The notes below the pieces were generated by a model. It made no database searches and was not told the origin of the DNA. It worked only from the letters and a program-made list of their open reading frames with translations. Of a stretch of DNA of 64,000 bases, positions 51,509 to 60,803 are shown one piece after another. The translations under genes were made by a program, and so were the position numbers. How positions within the stretch are numbered: position 1 is the stretch's first letter; every line of letters begins with the position of its first letter. The DNA is taken from positions 124,001-188,000 of the forward strand of contig CAWIZO010000012.1 of assembly GCA_963840665.1 (NCBI GenBank), given 5' to 3'. The stretch comes from DATFTE01 sp963840665 (GTDB taxonomy: Bacteria > Acidobacteriota > Terriglobia > Terriglobales > Acidobacteriaceae).

Positions 51509-52676
51509 TGAACCAGCGGTTCTCGACGGCTTCCGCCGCTTGCTGCACAAAGACTTTTCTCTCCTGACCGCAGTCGGAGGGGAAGAAGGGCTCAAGCTGA
51601 TCTCTGCTGAGAAGACCCAACCCTTCGCCGTGGTGGTTTCCGACATGCGTATGCCCGGTATGGATGGGGTCCAATTCCTATCGCGGGTGCGGCTGGTCTC
51701 GCCTGACACCGTGCGCATCGCGCTGACCGGGCAGGCCGACATGCAAACGGCTGCCGACTGCGTGAATGAAGGATCGATCTTCCGCTTCCTCACCAAGCCC
51801 TGCCAAAAAGAAGTGCTTGCGAAGGCGCTCACTTCGGGATTGGTGCAATACCGCCTGGTCGTTGCGGAAAAAGAGCTGCTGGAAAAAACTCTAAGCGGCA
51901 GCGTGAAAGTGCTGACGGAGGTTCTGAGCCTGGTAAATCCGGCGGCTTTCGGCCGCGCCGTGCGCATGAGCCGTTACGTTCAACATATCGTCCGTAAGCT
52001 GCATCTGGAAGCCGGATGGCGTTTCGAAGTCGCCGCAATGATGTCGCAGCTGGGCTGTGTAACTCTTGACACCGATACCATTGAAGCCGTGTACGCGGGG
52101 AGAAAACTGTCGCCAGATGAGCAAGCGCGTCTGGACGCGCACCCATCGGTCGCCGCGGACTTGCTATCGAACATCCCGCGCATGGAACCAATCGCTCGCA
52201 TGATCGCACAGCAAGAGTCGGTGTTACCGTCGCCACACACTGTTGGCGAGCACTTCGACGTCGTCAAACTGGGCGCGCAGATCCTTAAAGTCGCCCTCGC
52301 TTACGACCAACAGCTGAGCGCGGGTAAAAATCATTCTGCCGCGATGCAGCAGATGTTGATGAGAACGAATCAGCTGGAACGTTCGCTTGTCGACGCACTC
52401 GCCGATATTGAAGTCGAACCTCTGCACCTTGAAGTCAAGAGTTGCCGCGTGTCCGATCTGGACTGCGGCATGATTTTGCAGGAAGATGTGCGCACCAATA
52501 ATGGCCTGCTCATCGTCGCCAAGGGCCAACAGGTCACTTACGCGTTGCTAGTCCGTCTGAGGAACTTCTGGGAGCGCCGATCGATCGGTTCGACAGTCAT
52601 GGTGCGCGTGCCGCAAGCAGAACTCAGCGAACTGAAGCCCGAGAAGGCGAACTCGGCTGCCACAGGACAAAGCTAG
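51480..52676 (+). CDS. response regulator with degenerate HD-GYP-like domain
   Basis: 398 residues from ATG 51480, with AGGAG 6 bases upstream; it overlaps the end of the HDOD gene by 29 bases. The receiver has D55 in VVSDMRMPG. The second domain follows the HD-GYP helix pattern (AVRMSRYVQHIVRKLHLEAG, then LDAHPSVAADLLSNIPRMEP). The metal-binding HD is replaced, AAMMSQLGCVTL where active enzymes have a HDIGK-like motif, and no GYP loop is seen. Cyclic-di-GMP hydrolysis is therefore unlikely, and a binding or scaffold role is inferred. Last gene of a three-gene phosphorelay operon. Confidence 0.85.
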   Translation: MSDKILFVDDEPAVLDGFRRLLHKDFSLLTAVGGEEGLKLISAEKTQPFAVVVSDMRMPGMDGVQFLSRVRLVSPDTVRIALTGQADMQTAADCVNEGSIFRFLTKPCQKEVLAKALTSGLVQYRLVVAEKELLEKTLSGSVKVLTEVLSLVNPAAFGRAVRMSRYVQHIVRKLHLEAGWRFEVAAMMSQLGCVTLDTDTIEAVYAGRKLSPDEQARLDAHPSVAADLLSNIPRMEPIARMIAQQESVLPSPHTVGEHFDVVKLGAQILKVALAYDQQLSAGKNHSAAMQQMLMRTNQLERSLVDALADIEVEPLHLEVKSCRVSDLDCGMILQEDVRTNNGLLIVAKGQQVTYALLVRLRNFWERRSIGSTVMVRVPQAELSELKPEKANSAATGQS

Positions 52677-52784
52677 AGCCGGTCAAGATCGAGTACGCGC
52701 TGCAATAACGTCCAATCGACAATCGTTCCCACCTCTTTTACGATTTTCGCGCACTGCGTTACTCTGTCTTTCAACGGAGGAAAC

Positions 52785-53201
52785 TTGCGTACCCTCGATC
52801 GTCTTCAACCTCTTGCCTTGCTCGTGCTGCGTTTCGCTCTTGGCGTCATCATGATTGCCCATGGCTATCCCAAGGTCACCGGCTTTTCCCATTTCCAGTC
52901 GATGATCAGCGGGATGGGTTTGCCCGGCTGGCTAGCCTATCTTTCGGCGGCAGCGGAATTTCTGGGCGGAATTCTGGTTGTGCTCGGCCTGTTTACCCGC
53001 TGCGCAGCATTGGCTATCTTGATCGACTTGAGCGTGGCCATCTGGAAAGTGCATTGGAAAGCTGGGCTGCTCGGGGATAAGGGTTACCAATTTCCCCTTG
53101 CTGTGGCTGCGATTGCCTTCGCTCTGATCTTCTTCGGAGGTGGGCCGATGTCGCTCGATAGCCTTCGGCGCGGAGGGGGCATGAAGAAATCTAAGCTGTG
53201 A
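52785..53201 (+). CDS. DoxX family membrane protein
   Basis: 138 residues, four membrane helices. ALLVLRFALGVIMIAHGYPK is the DoxX/DoxD first-helix signature. GWLAYLSAAAEFLGGILVVL and ALFTRCAALAIL-like (LGLFTRCAALAILIDLSVAI) are helices two and three. The start is TTG 52785 with GGAGG 4 bases upstream. DoxX-family proteins are inner-membrane proteins linked to quinone or sulfur redox and oxidative stress, but the exact role varies. It stands alone, with a bidirectional terminator after it. Confidence 0.85.
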   Translation: MRTLDRLQPLALLVLRFALGVIMIAHGYPKVTGFSHFQSMISGMGLPGWLAYLSAAAEFLGGILVVLGLFTRCAALAILIDLSVAIWKVHWKAGLLGDKGYQFPLAVAAIAFALIFFGGGPMSLDSLRRGGGMKKSKL

Positions 53202-53211
53202 CCTGCAACGG

Positions 53212-53236
53212 AAAAGGCCCGGTCTCCCGAGCCTTT
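53212..53236. terminator. bidirectional terminator between doxX-like and GloVer genes
   Basis: AAAGGCCCGG (53213-53222) pairs with CCGAGCCTTT (53227-53236), one mismatch, TCTC loop. It lies 11 bases after the DoxX stop and 24 bases after the convergent GloVer stop, with short T-tracts on both strands. Confidence 0.75.
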
Positions 53237-53259
53237 CTTAATTCAACCCGCTTCCTGAG

Positions 53260-54492
53260 TTATGGCGTGAACTTGAAGATTGCTCCCTCGTTGTCGATAC
53301 CGCCATGAACCGTCGCCCCGTAAAGAATTCCCGCAGAATCGGCCACCATTCCGTTGTAGACGAAACCTCCGTCCGGCTGACCTTGGAAGCGGTAAGACAC
53401 CGTCTCGGTCCACTTGCCATTCCTTCCCGCCGTAAGCTTGAAAACCGTTCCGCAACTGCATCCGGCGCCTCCCTCGCTGGTCGTGCCATACAGATTGCCT
53501 GATGCATCCACAACCACATTACTGATCGGACTGCTTCCATCCGTTCCACCCTTGAAGCTGTAAAGCACCGACTCGCTCCAAGTGCCGTTGTTGTTGGTCA
53601 GCTTGTACACCGACCCGAGGTCATTCGCACCGTCGTAGTAGGTTGTGCCGTAGAGATTGCCTGATGCGTCGAAGGCCAGTGCTCCATACGGAAATCCAGC
53701 ATCCGGGCTGCCCTTGAAAGCATAGAGGATTTTGAACGTCCACTTTCCGGCCGCCGCGGGCGAGAGTTCGAAGGCTGTACCCGATCCATTCGCTCCGCCG
53801 GCAGTGGCCACCCCGTAGAAATTCCCAGCGCTATCAAGAATCAGCCGGCCAGCTGATCCGGTGGCGCCGTCGTTACCGCCAGTGAAAGTATGAATCACTC
53901 TCTCCTGCCAGGTACCGGCCTTCAACTCGTAGATAATGCCGAAGCCCTTGGCCCCCCCGGTGGGAGTCATGCCAAAGAGATTGCCATGTTTGTCGAAGGT
54001 CACCCCGGCGCCAGGGCCATACCCGTCGTTACCTCCCGTGAAGGTGTGGATCACACTCTGTGTCCAAACACCGCCGGAGTTGGTCAGTTTGTAGACCACG
54101 CCGCAACCGGATTCCACGCAAGGTCCTGTAAACGTTCCACCCACAACTGCGGACCCGTAGAGATTTCCCTGCGCGTCAAGCGTGACGCCCTTGTATGGCT
54201 GCCCTCCATCCGCTCCGCCTGTGAAGCTGTATAGAACGGTATGGGTACCGGAAGGCGTAACCTGAAAAACTGTGCCGGTGCCGAAGGCTCCGCCTTGTAC
54301 GGTGGTGCCGTAAATATTGCCCGCGCTATCGAGCACCAGGTCGCTGTCGGTGTACTCGCCGTCGTCGTCCCCAGCGAAGCTATAGAGTACCTGCTCAGTG
54401 CTGGCTGCCCTGGCAGGGCCCGACAGCAGCATCATGAATGAAAAAATTGCCAGAACCATGCTGGCGTAGAACCAGAATTGTGTGCGCCTCAT
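53260..54492 (-). CDS. secreted GloVer-type tandem-repeat (beta-propeller) protein
   Basis: 410 residues from ATG 54492 with GGAGG upstream. The signal peptide ends near SGPARAAS. The rest is seven repeats of about 50-57 residues of the form VLYSFxGGxDG...P...G...D..GNLYGTTxxGG...G.VFxLT (for example VLYSFTGGADGGQPYKGVTL and SVIHTFTGGNDGYGPGAGVT). Seven repeats suggest a seven-bladed propeller. These 'GloVer-containing' repeats are common in Acidobacteriota exported proteins. It is extracellular or periplasmic; function unknown. Confidence 0.85.
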   Translation of the reverse strand: MRRTQFWFYASMVLAIFSFMMLLSGPARAASTEQVLYSFAGDDDGEYTDSDLVLDSAGNIYGTTVQGGAFGTGTVFQVTPSGTHTVLYSFTGGADGGQPYKGVTLDAQGNLYGSAVVGGTFTGPCVESGCGVVYKLTNSGGVWTQSVIHTFTGGNDGYGPGAGVTFDKHGNLFGMTPTGGAKGFGIIYELKAGTWQERVIHTFTGGNDGATGSAGRLILDSAGNFYGVATAGGANGSGTAFELSPAAAGKWTFKILYAFKGSPDAGFPYGALAFDASGNLYGTTYYDGANDLGSVYKLTNNNGTWSESVLYSFKGGTDGSSPISNVVVDASGNLYGTTSEGGAGCSCGTVFKLTAGRNGKWTETVSYRFQGQPDGGFVYNGMVADSAGILYGATVHGGIDNEGAIFKFTP

Positions 54493-54682
54493 CCCCCAAC
54501 CCTCCATCTGGATTTTTCCCTGTGCGATCAACGAAGAAATGCAAGACATCCCGGCGGGCTTGAACTATAGCACTGAAATCAGCGCAAAACACGCGTCCGG
54601 CATGGTTTGGACAGTTATTTTACAAAGGACGCAAGAGAGTCCCGGTCGTTGGAACAGCCTTGCCGGCGCCACTTCCGGGCCT

Positions 54683-56888
54683 TCAGAATTCTGCCAACTC
54701 CTTCATCGCTCGAAACAAATCTTCCGACTGCGGAAGAATGGCGTCTTCCAAGATCGGCTGGTAGGCGACGAATGTATCTTTCGCGGCCACCCGCCGCACG
54801 GGAGCATCGAGATGCTCAAAGAGCTTGTCAGCGATGCGAGCCGCGATCTCGGCGCCGTATCCCCAACTTAACGAATCTTCGTAGGCCACAATCGCGCGGT
54901 TCGTCTTAGCCACGGATTCGGCAATCGTCTCCCAATCAAAAGGGTTCAGGCTGCGAAGATCGATCAACTCGACCTTCACGCCGTGCTCGCGCTCCAGTTT
55001 CTGAGCTGCCTGCAAAGCACGCGGAACCACTGCTCCGTAGGTAATCACCGTCAGGTCAGATCCGGGCTGCACGATTTTCGCTTTGCCGAACGGAACCATG
55101 TAGTCCGGCCCGGGATAAGGCGCGCGTCCGAAGGTCTCGCGATACAGGCGCTTGTGTTCGAGGAACAGTACCGGATCATCGCAACGGATCGCAGTGCGAA
55201 GCAGGCCGGCTGCATCAAGCGCATTCGAGGGAAAAATCACCCTAAGGCCGGGAATGTGCGTGAAGATGCTTTCGCCGCACTGCGAGTGATAAATCGCGCC
55301 GCCGGTAAGGTATCCGCCGATCGCGACTCGCACGACGGCAGGAGAGGAGAATCCGTTATTGGAGCGCCAGCGAATGAGGGGCAGCTCATCGCGGAGCTGC
55401 ATCATTGCGGGCCAGATGTAGTCGAAGAATTGAATCTCTACCACTGGCTTCAATCCGCGAGTCGCCATGCCTACGGCGCGACCGACGATGTTTGCTTCGG
55501 CAAGCGGGGAGTTGAATACCCGGTCGGAGCCGAAGTCGCATTGCAGGCCGGCGGTGAGTTTGAACACGCCGCCTTTGCCCTTGATGATCTTCTGCTGCAG
55601 ATATTGTTCGCGGCTGCAATCGGCCACATCTTCGCCGAACATCACAATGCGCGGATCGCGCGCCATCTCATCGTGGAGAGTGGCATTGATCAGGTCGGCC
55701 ATAGTCTTCGGCGCTGGCCTTTTTCGGGTCAGTGGAAACAGCTGCTTCGGTTTCAAACTTGGAGGATGTCGGATCGAGATGGGGAGAATACACGTAGAGC
55801 TCGACCGTATCAGGCGTGGGCGGAGCTGCCTCAAGCGCGCGATCGACCGCGACCTGAAGTTCGTCTTCAACCTGCTTCTCCAGCCGGTTGATCCCCTTCT
55901 CGTCCAGGATGCCTTCGCGGATCAGGAACATTTGCGTGCGGGTAATTGGATCACGAGCCGCGTCACGCTCCCGCTCCGCATCAGGACGATACAAGCGCTC
56001 GTCGTCGGACAGAGAGTGCGAGTAGGGTCGAATCACGTGGGCGTGAATGAACGACGGGCCTTCTCTGGCCCGGCAATAGGCGACCGACCGGTTAAAGGCG
56101 GCGTAGGTCGCGACAGGATCGGTGCCGTCAATCTCTTCGAAATGGAAGTTCGGGAATCCTGAGACCAGGCGGGAGATATTGCCGCCCGCAGTTTGAACCT
56201 CAACCGGAACCGAAATGGCGTATTCGTTATCCTGCACCACGAATACGACCGGCAACTTGAGGTTCGCGGCTGAGTTCATCGCTTCCCAGAACTCGCCTTC
56301 GCTGGTAGTGCCGTCACCCAGAGAAACGTAGGTGACTTCATCGCCTTGGAACTGAACATCTTTGAATTCGCGATAATCTCCCGTGGCTTTTTGTGCAGAT
56401 TCTGGGTGAGCAGCGAAATATCGGCCAGCCTCGGCGCAACCTACCGCCTGCAGAATCTGAGATCCGGTCGGCGAAGACTGGGTCACTACATTGAGCTTGG
56501 GGAAACTCCAGTGGGAGGGCATCTGCCGGCCACCGGACTGCGGATCGTCGGCCGCGCCCACTCCCTGCAGCAGCATTTCGTAGGGGGTAGCGCCCAGAGT
56601 CAGACAAAGAGCGCGATCGCGATAATAGGGAAAGAACCAGTCGTAGGTGGGCTTCATGGTCATGCCCGCCGCTACTCCCACGGCTTCATGCCCGGCGCCG
56701 GAGATCTGGAAGAAGATCTTCTGTTGCCGTTTCAACAAAATCTCCCGGTCGTCGACTTTCCGGGAGAGGTACATCAAGCGATAGAAATCGATGAGTTGCT
56801 GGCGGGTGAGACCTTCGTAGGTCTTGGCCGCCTTCTTAATTTCGCTGTCGGCGACCGCCGAAGGTTTGGAAACTGTTTTCGATGCCAT
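54683..56888 (-). CDS. 2-oxoacid dehydrogenase E1, fused alpha-beta, one frameshift
   Basis: About 734 residues if one base of the five-base T/A run 55720-55724 is removed, joining VSTDPK to RPAPKTMADLINATLHDEMA. The alpha half (from ATG 56888, AGGAAG 5 bases upstream) holds FFPYYRDRALCLTLG and the thiamine-diphosphate motif GDGTTSEGEFWEAMN...N. The beta half has MFGEDVADCSREQYLQQ, NSPLAEANIVGRAVGMATRG and LIDLRSLNPFDWETIAESVA. This is the E1 of a branched-chain 2-oxoacid or pyruvate-type complex; fused E1 proteins of this size are known in bacteria. No E2 or E3 gene is adjacent. Alternatively the two halves are separate genes, but the beta start has no ribosome site. Confidence 0.85.
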
Positions 56889-57061
56889 CCGGCTTCCTGA
56901 TATGAAGGAATAACTCCAGCTCAGGCATTGTAAATCCTGACCGGGAGTTCCGAACATACCCGATTGGCTTTACGCCCACCAGTCGATCTACCTCACTGAA
57001 AATAAAAGGAGTGGAGTCTTTCAGGCGTTTGTCATGGAGATCATTTATCCTTGAAGAAGTA

Positions 57062-57754
57062 ATGATTAAAATCCACCGTCCCTTTGACGCCCAAAAGGTC
57101 AAACTCTTGATCTTTGACCTTGATGGCACGCTGATCGATTCGCGCCTCGACCTGGTTCATTCCGTGAATGCCATGCTACGGCACTTCAAGCGTCCGGAGT
57201 TGCCGGACGACGTTGTGGCCTCGTACGTCGGAGATGGCGCTCCAATGCTCGTGCGACGGGCGCTTGGCGATCCGAAAGACGACAGTTTCGTGAAGGAGGC
57301 CCTCGAGTATTTTCTGGGTTACTACCGCGTCCACAAACTCGATTACACGCATGCGTATGACGGAGTCAAGGAAGCCCTCGCTTCCCTTCGCCATTCCAAC
57401 GGCACACAACGGCAGATGGCGGTACTTTCCAACAAGCCGGTGAACCCATCGCGCGCAATCGTGGAGGCGCTCGGCCTTGGTGAGTTTTTTGTGCATGTGT
57501 ATGGCGGAAATAGTTTCCCAACCAAGAAACCCGATCCCCAGGGTGCCCGCACGCTGTTGGAGCAGACGAAGACTCGACCCCAGGAAGCAATGATTGTCGG
57601 CGATTCTTCGAACGATGTGCTCACCGGCCGCAACGCGGGGATGTGGACTTGCGGCGTGACCTATGGATTCGCTCCGCACACACTCGCCTTGGCTCCTCCC
57701 GATGTGTTGGTCGATTCCCCGCTCGAATTGATGCAACTATTCGCCGAAAAATGA
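57062..57754 (+). CDS. gph: HAD hydrolase, phosphoglycolate phosphatase-like
   Basis: 230 residues from ATG 57062. HAD motif I LIFDLDGTLIDSR (both Asp), motif II in AVLSNKPV (Ser-Asn in place of Ser/Thr), motif III Lys in PTKKPDP, and motif IV VGDSSNDVLTGRNAGM. The alpha-helical cap between motifs I and II (NAMLRHF...YVGDGAPMLVRRAL) has the GxGxxxLxxRAL pattern of Gph. It removes phosphate from 2-phosphoglycolate formed by DNA repair or oxygenation. The symbol is provisional because other HAD phosphatases share these motifs. It diverges from the E1 gene. Confidence 0.85.
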   Translation: MIKIHRPFDAQKVKLLIFDLDGTLIDSRLDLVHSVNAMLRHFKRPELPDDVVASYVGDGAPMLVRRALGDPKDDSFVKEALEYFLGYYRVHKLDYTHAYDGVKEALASLRHSNGTQRQMAVLSNKPVNPSRAIVEALGLGEFFVHVYGGNSFPTKKPDPQGARTLLEQTKTRPQEAMIVGDSSNDVLTGRNAGMWTCGVTYGFAPHTLALAPPDVLVDSPLELMQLFAEK

Positions 57755-57818
57755 TCCGGTCCGTTTCCTCGATGGTTAACGCCATCCGCTCCTCCTTCTT
57801 GTAGACTTGCCGGTAAGG

Positions 57819-58448
57819 ATGACCATTCCCAAACAGAGCTTCACTCCCGTGGAATTGCGCAAATTGCGCAGCCTGAAAACTCCCCACGCAATTCAACGCT
57901 TTGTTGATGACATGCCATACCACCTCGCCGACACCGCCTGGTCGCCGCGAGTCGTACTGCGCGAAAACACTTCTCACTGTCTGGAAGGAGCATTGTTTGC
58001 CGCTGCGGCATTGCGGGCGAACGGCTATCCTCCATTGATTTTCGATCTGGAAGCCGAGAAGGATACCGATCACGTAGTCGCCATCTACCGGATGCACGGT
58101 CATTGGGGAGCGATCGCCAAATCGAACTACACGGGCTGCCGGTACCGCGAGCCGGTCTATCGCTCACTACGGGAACTGGCCATGAGCTACTTCGAGGTTT
58201 ATTTCAACCTGCGCCGCGAGCGGTCATTGCGCACGTTCTCAAGACCCGTGAACCTGGCGCGCTTCGACCAGCGCCACTGGATGACTACGGAAAACCCGCT
58301 CTGGTTCGTCGCGGAATACTTGTTTGATGTGCATCACTACCGTTTGTTGACTCCGGCGATGGCGAAGCGCCTGCACCGGCTCGACGATCGCTCGTTTCGG
58401 GCGGGCTGTTTGGGAAGGGCTGAGAAGACGGTCAGGGCACGAGCATAA
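57819..58448 (+). CDS. conserved hypothetical, transglutaminase-like core
   Basis: About 209 residues from ATG 57819 (TTG 57807 is also in frame). RENTSHCLEGALFAAAALRA followed by DTDHVVAIYRMHGHWGAIAK fits the Cys...His layout of transglutaminase-like/papain-fold proteins: C on a helix start, H on a following strand, and Asn/Asp in SNYTG. The C-terminal half is helical and Arg-rich (RRERSLRTFSRPVNLARFDQ). No signal peptide. The catalytic assignment is pattern-based only and could be wrong. It lies 64 bases after the phosphatase gene in the same direction. Confidence 0.65.
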   Translation: MTIPKQSFTPVELRKLRSLKTPHAIQRFVDDMPYHLADTAWSPRVVLRENTSHCLEGALFAAAALRANGYPPLIFDLEAEKDTDHVVAIYRMHGHWGAIAKSNYTGCRYREPVYRSLRELAMSYFEVYFNLRRERSLRTFSRPVNLARFDQRHWMTTENPLWFVAEYLFDVHHYRLLTPAMAKRLHRLDDRSFRAGCLGRAEKTVRARA

Positions 58449-58475
58449 AAAATCCGCCGAGAAAATCTCAGCGGA
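58447..58475 (-). terminator. intrinsic terminator of the receiver-like gene
   Basis: TCCGC-C-GAGA / TCTC-A-GCGGA stem (58453-58475, one mismatch) reads on the minus strand into six Ts. It lies 21 bases past the stop at 58497. It overlaps the end of the gene at 57819-58448 and may serve both directions. Confidence 0.8.
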
Positions 58476-58496
58476 ACTTGGACCACACGAACAAAG

Positions 58497-58898
58497 TCAC
58501 GCTGCACGTTGCGGCTTCAGCAAGTGACTCGTTTCGCCTCTGGGCCCGAGCAAAAGAGTGAGAATGGCCATAATCACTTCAGGATCTGCAGTGCGAACCA
58601 CTCCAAAGTCTCCTACGAGTTCGGGCCATGCCGCCGACTTGGCAGGTGCGGAATGCACTAGCGCGGGCACTTTGAGATCCCGCGCGACCAGCCTGTCCCA
58701 TTCGGATTCGCGACTGCGCGTAGAGGCCTCATCCACCAAGAGGGCGTCGGGCATTAGCCCTTCCATCAGCGGCAAAGCATCGCGCAAATCACGCGCGGCC
58801 CAAACTTCGAGGCCTAGCTTTTCCAGCGCCGCGGTTAGTTTTTCCCGTCTAGGATCCGAGGAGTCGACGCAGAGGACACGTGCAGGGTGTGACTTCAT
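58497..58898 (-). CDS. degenerate receiver-domain protein
   Basis: 133 residues. The receiver fold pattern is visible: RVLCVDSSDPRREKLTAALE with D12 but not the usual acidic pair, and DALLVDEAST with a possible phospho-acceptor D56. The conserved Lys strand near the C-terminus is missing (FGVVRTADPEVIMAI). It is therefore a single-domain receiver-like protein that may not be phosphorylated normally. The gene stands alone and is terminated by a clear hairpin. Function unknown. Confidence 0.7.
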   Translation of the reverse strand: MKSHPARVLCVDSSDPRREKLTAALEKLGLEVWAARDLRDALPLMEGLMPDALLVDEASTRSRESEWDRLVARDLKVPALVHSAPAKSAAWPELVGDFGVVRTADPEVIMAILTLLLGPRGETSHLLKPQRAA

Positions 58899-58994
58899 AA
58901 GGCTTTCTCCGTTTCGGTCAGCCCAATCCCCAGACTCGATGGCCTACATCCCTATGGGAACGATAACACGAGACAATTTGAGCCTTGTCACAGA

Positions 58995-59765
58995 ATGAAA
59001 AAAGAACGACGCCGCGGGTGTGAGATGCAAATCAAGGCAGAAGGTTTTCTCGTGGAGAAACTTTTTTTTGGACTCCTAGTCGCCCTGGCCTTCGTATCCC
59101 AAGCGTCGGCGCAATCGGAGACTGCGAGGGCCATGGAAGACGAGAGCCACCACCACTTGTTGCTGGAGAACGAGAAGGTGCGCGTGTTCGCGGTTGACCT
59201 CGGAGCTCACGAGTCTGCCCCGCTCACCCGCCATGATCACAGCTATCTGGTGATCACGCTAGCCGATTCCGAAATCGCATCCTGGGCCGAGGGCCAAGCC
59301 GGAGTCATTACCTATCGCTACGATCAGAATGACATTCGCTTCTTTTTCGGCGGCCCGGCGCGCGCGTTACGAAACGATACGCCGAACGTCTACCACAATC
59401 TGACCATAGAATTTCTAAATCCCAAAGTGACAACTTTCGGCTACGAACCGAAAGCGGGCAAGTGGGAATACGGCAGCAGCGCCATGCTGCCTCCACGCGA
59501 TCTGCAGAAGGCGTTCACTGACAGCATGGACCTGAGCGAAGCGAAAGTCAGAGACGTGCAACTGCTGCCCGACGACGCGTATCCCGAACCGGAAAAAGAT
59601 GTCGATGAGTTGCTGATCCCCCTCACTGACATCGAACTCAAGAAGGCCGGCGAACGCATTCGAAAAGATCGCACCGAGCCGCTCTGGATCGCGGCAGGGC
59701 GCAAGGCGAAACTGGTGAACGACGCGACCGTACCGGCGCGAATGGTGGTACTGGAGTTGAAATGA
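58995..59765 (+). CDS. secreted cupin-like protein
   Basis: 256 residues from ATG 58995, though an internal ATG at 59025 is possible. The signal peptide is LFFGLLVALAFVSQASAQ. ESHHHLLLENEKVRVFAVDL leads into a beta-rich region with HDHSY (H80 and H82, a cupin HxH candidate). A second cupin-like segment is at the C-terminus (LWIAAGRKAKLVNDATVPAR). Periplasmic; a metal-binding bicupin is inferred, reaction unknown. Followed by a second exported protein gene in the same direction. Confidence 0.7.
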   Translation: MKKERRRGCEMQIKAEGFLVEKLFFGLLVALAFVSQASAQSETARAMEDESHHHLLLENEKVRVFAVDLGAHESAPLTRHDHSYLVITLADSEIASWAEGQAGVITYRYDQNDIRFFFGGPARALRNDTPNVYHNLTIEFLNPKVTTFGYEPKAGKWEYGSSAMLPPRDLQKAFTDSMDLSEAKVRDVQLLPDDAYPEPEKDVDELLIPLTDIELKKAGERIRKDRTEPLWIAAGRKAKLVNDATVPARMVVLELK

Positions 59766-59865
59766 GCAATATTTTCTCCGCGCTCTTTGCGGATGTATTT
59801 TCGCGGTAAAGGCTTTTGAAAGCATCCTGCGGGAACTGCTACGATTCTAATCACGTACCATCCTC

Positions 59866-60729
59866 ATGCGCGCTTTAGCCTTCAGCCTGCTGCTTCTCGC
59901 TTGCTTCCCTGTATTCGGGCAGATTCAAGAAGCGACTCCCACGCTGTCTCAAGACCAGATCCGTGAACTCATCCGCCAGGCCTCCGAACATGACATCGAA
60001 AATGACAAGCGGCAGCGCGATTACACCTACATCGAGCGCGAAGAACAGCACAAGTTGGATGGCAAGGGCGCGACAAAATCGGTGGAATCGAAGACCCACG
60101 AAGTGATGGTGCTGTACCACGAACCCGTCGAGCGCCTGATCGCCAAGGACGATAAACCGCTCTCCGAGAAAGATGCCGCCAAGGAAGACGAGCGCATCCA
60201 GAAAATTGTCGATAAACGCAAGAACGAATCGGACGGCGAGCGCAAAAAGCGGTTGGAGAAAGAAGAGAAAGAGCGCGAAGACGACCGCCAGTTCGTGCGC
60301 GAAGTCACCGACGCTTACAACTTTCATTTAGCAGGGATCGAGAACCTGGAGGGCCGCGACGCCTGGGTGATTGATGCCGAACCGCGCCCCGGCTTCGAAC
60401 CGCATCGCAAGGAAGCCAAAATTCTTCCCAAGTTCCGCTTTCGCGTCTGGATTGATAAAGCCGATACCGAGTGGGTCAAACTCGATGCCGATTGCATCGA
60501 CACAGTATCGTTTGGATGGTTTCTCGCACGCATCCACAAAGGCTCGCACATCGAAATCAATCAGACCCGGGTGAATGAAGAGGTCTGGCTGCCCAAGCAT
60601 GTCTCGCTTACACTCGATGCTCGCGTTGCCCTGCTGGCCAACATTAATGTGCAAGAAATTGTCACGTACCGTGACTACAAGAAATTCCGGACGGATACGA
60701 AGATTGTGCCGGCAGGGGAAGAACAGTAA
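59866..60729 (+). CDS. exported protein, LolA/LppX-like fold
   Basis: 287 residues. Signal peptide MRALAFSLLLLACFPVFGQ. A charged coiled-coil segment (about 80-145, many Lys/Glu/Asp) is followed by a beta-sheet region: LEGRDAWVIDAEPRPGFEP, FRFRVWIDKADTEWVKLDAD, and VWLPKHVSLTLDARVALL. The latter pattern is like the outer-membrane-lipoprotein-sorting (LolA-like) folds found in many acidobacterial exported proteins. It may carry a hydrophobic ligand in the periplasm; this is inference. A heptad array follows the stop. Confidence 0.7.
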   Translation: MRALAFSLLLLACFPVFGQIQEATPTLSQDQIRELIRQASEHDIENDKRQRDYTYIEREEQHKLDGKGATKSVESKTHEVMVLYHEPVERLIAKDDKPLSEKDAAKEDERIQKIVDKRKNESDGERKKRLEKEEKEREDDRQFVREVTDAYNFHLAGIENLEGRDAWVIDAEPRPGFEPHRKEAKILPKFRFRVWIDKADTEWVKLDADCIDTVSFGWFLARIHKGSHIEINQTRVNEEVWLPKHVSLTLDARVALLANINVQEIVTYRDYKKFRTDTKIVPAGEEQ

Positions 60730-60732
60730 GGC

Positions 60733-60797
60733 AGGTGTCGGGCGTCAAGCTCAGGAACCATTGGACGCCACATCCTGGCACCCGACGCCTGACGCCC
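60733..60797. repeat. heptad arrays 8 (GACGCC class, inverted arms)
   Basis: Left arm AGGTGTC GGGCGTC AAGCTCA starts 3 bases after the stop of the exported protein gene. Right arm GGCACCC GACGCCT GACGCCC (60777-60797) is its inverted relative. A further GACGCCA lies at 60764-60770. The 7-base phase holds within each arm. The array ends 6 bases before the convergent atpC stop. Confidence 0.75.
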
Positions 60798-60803
60798 GCT
60801 CTT

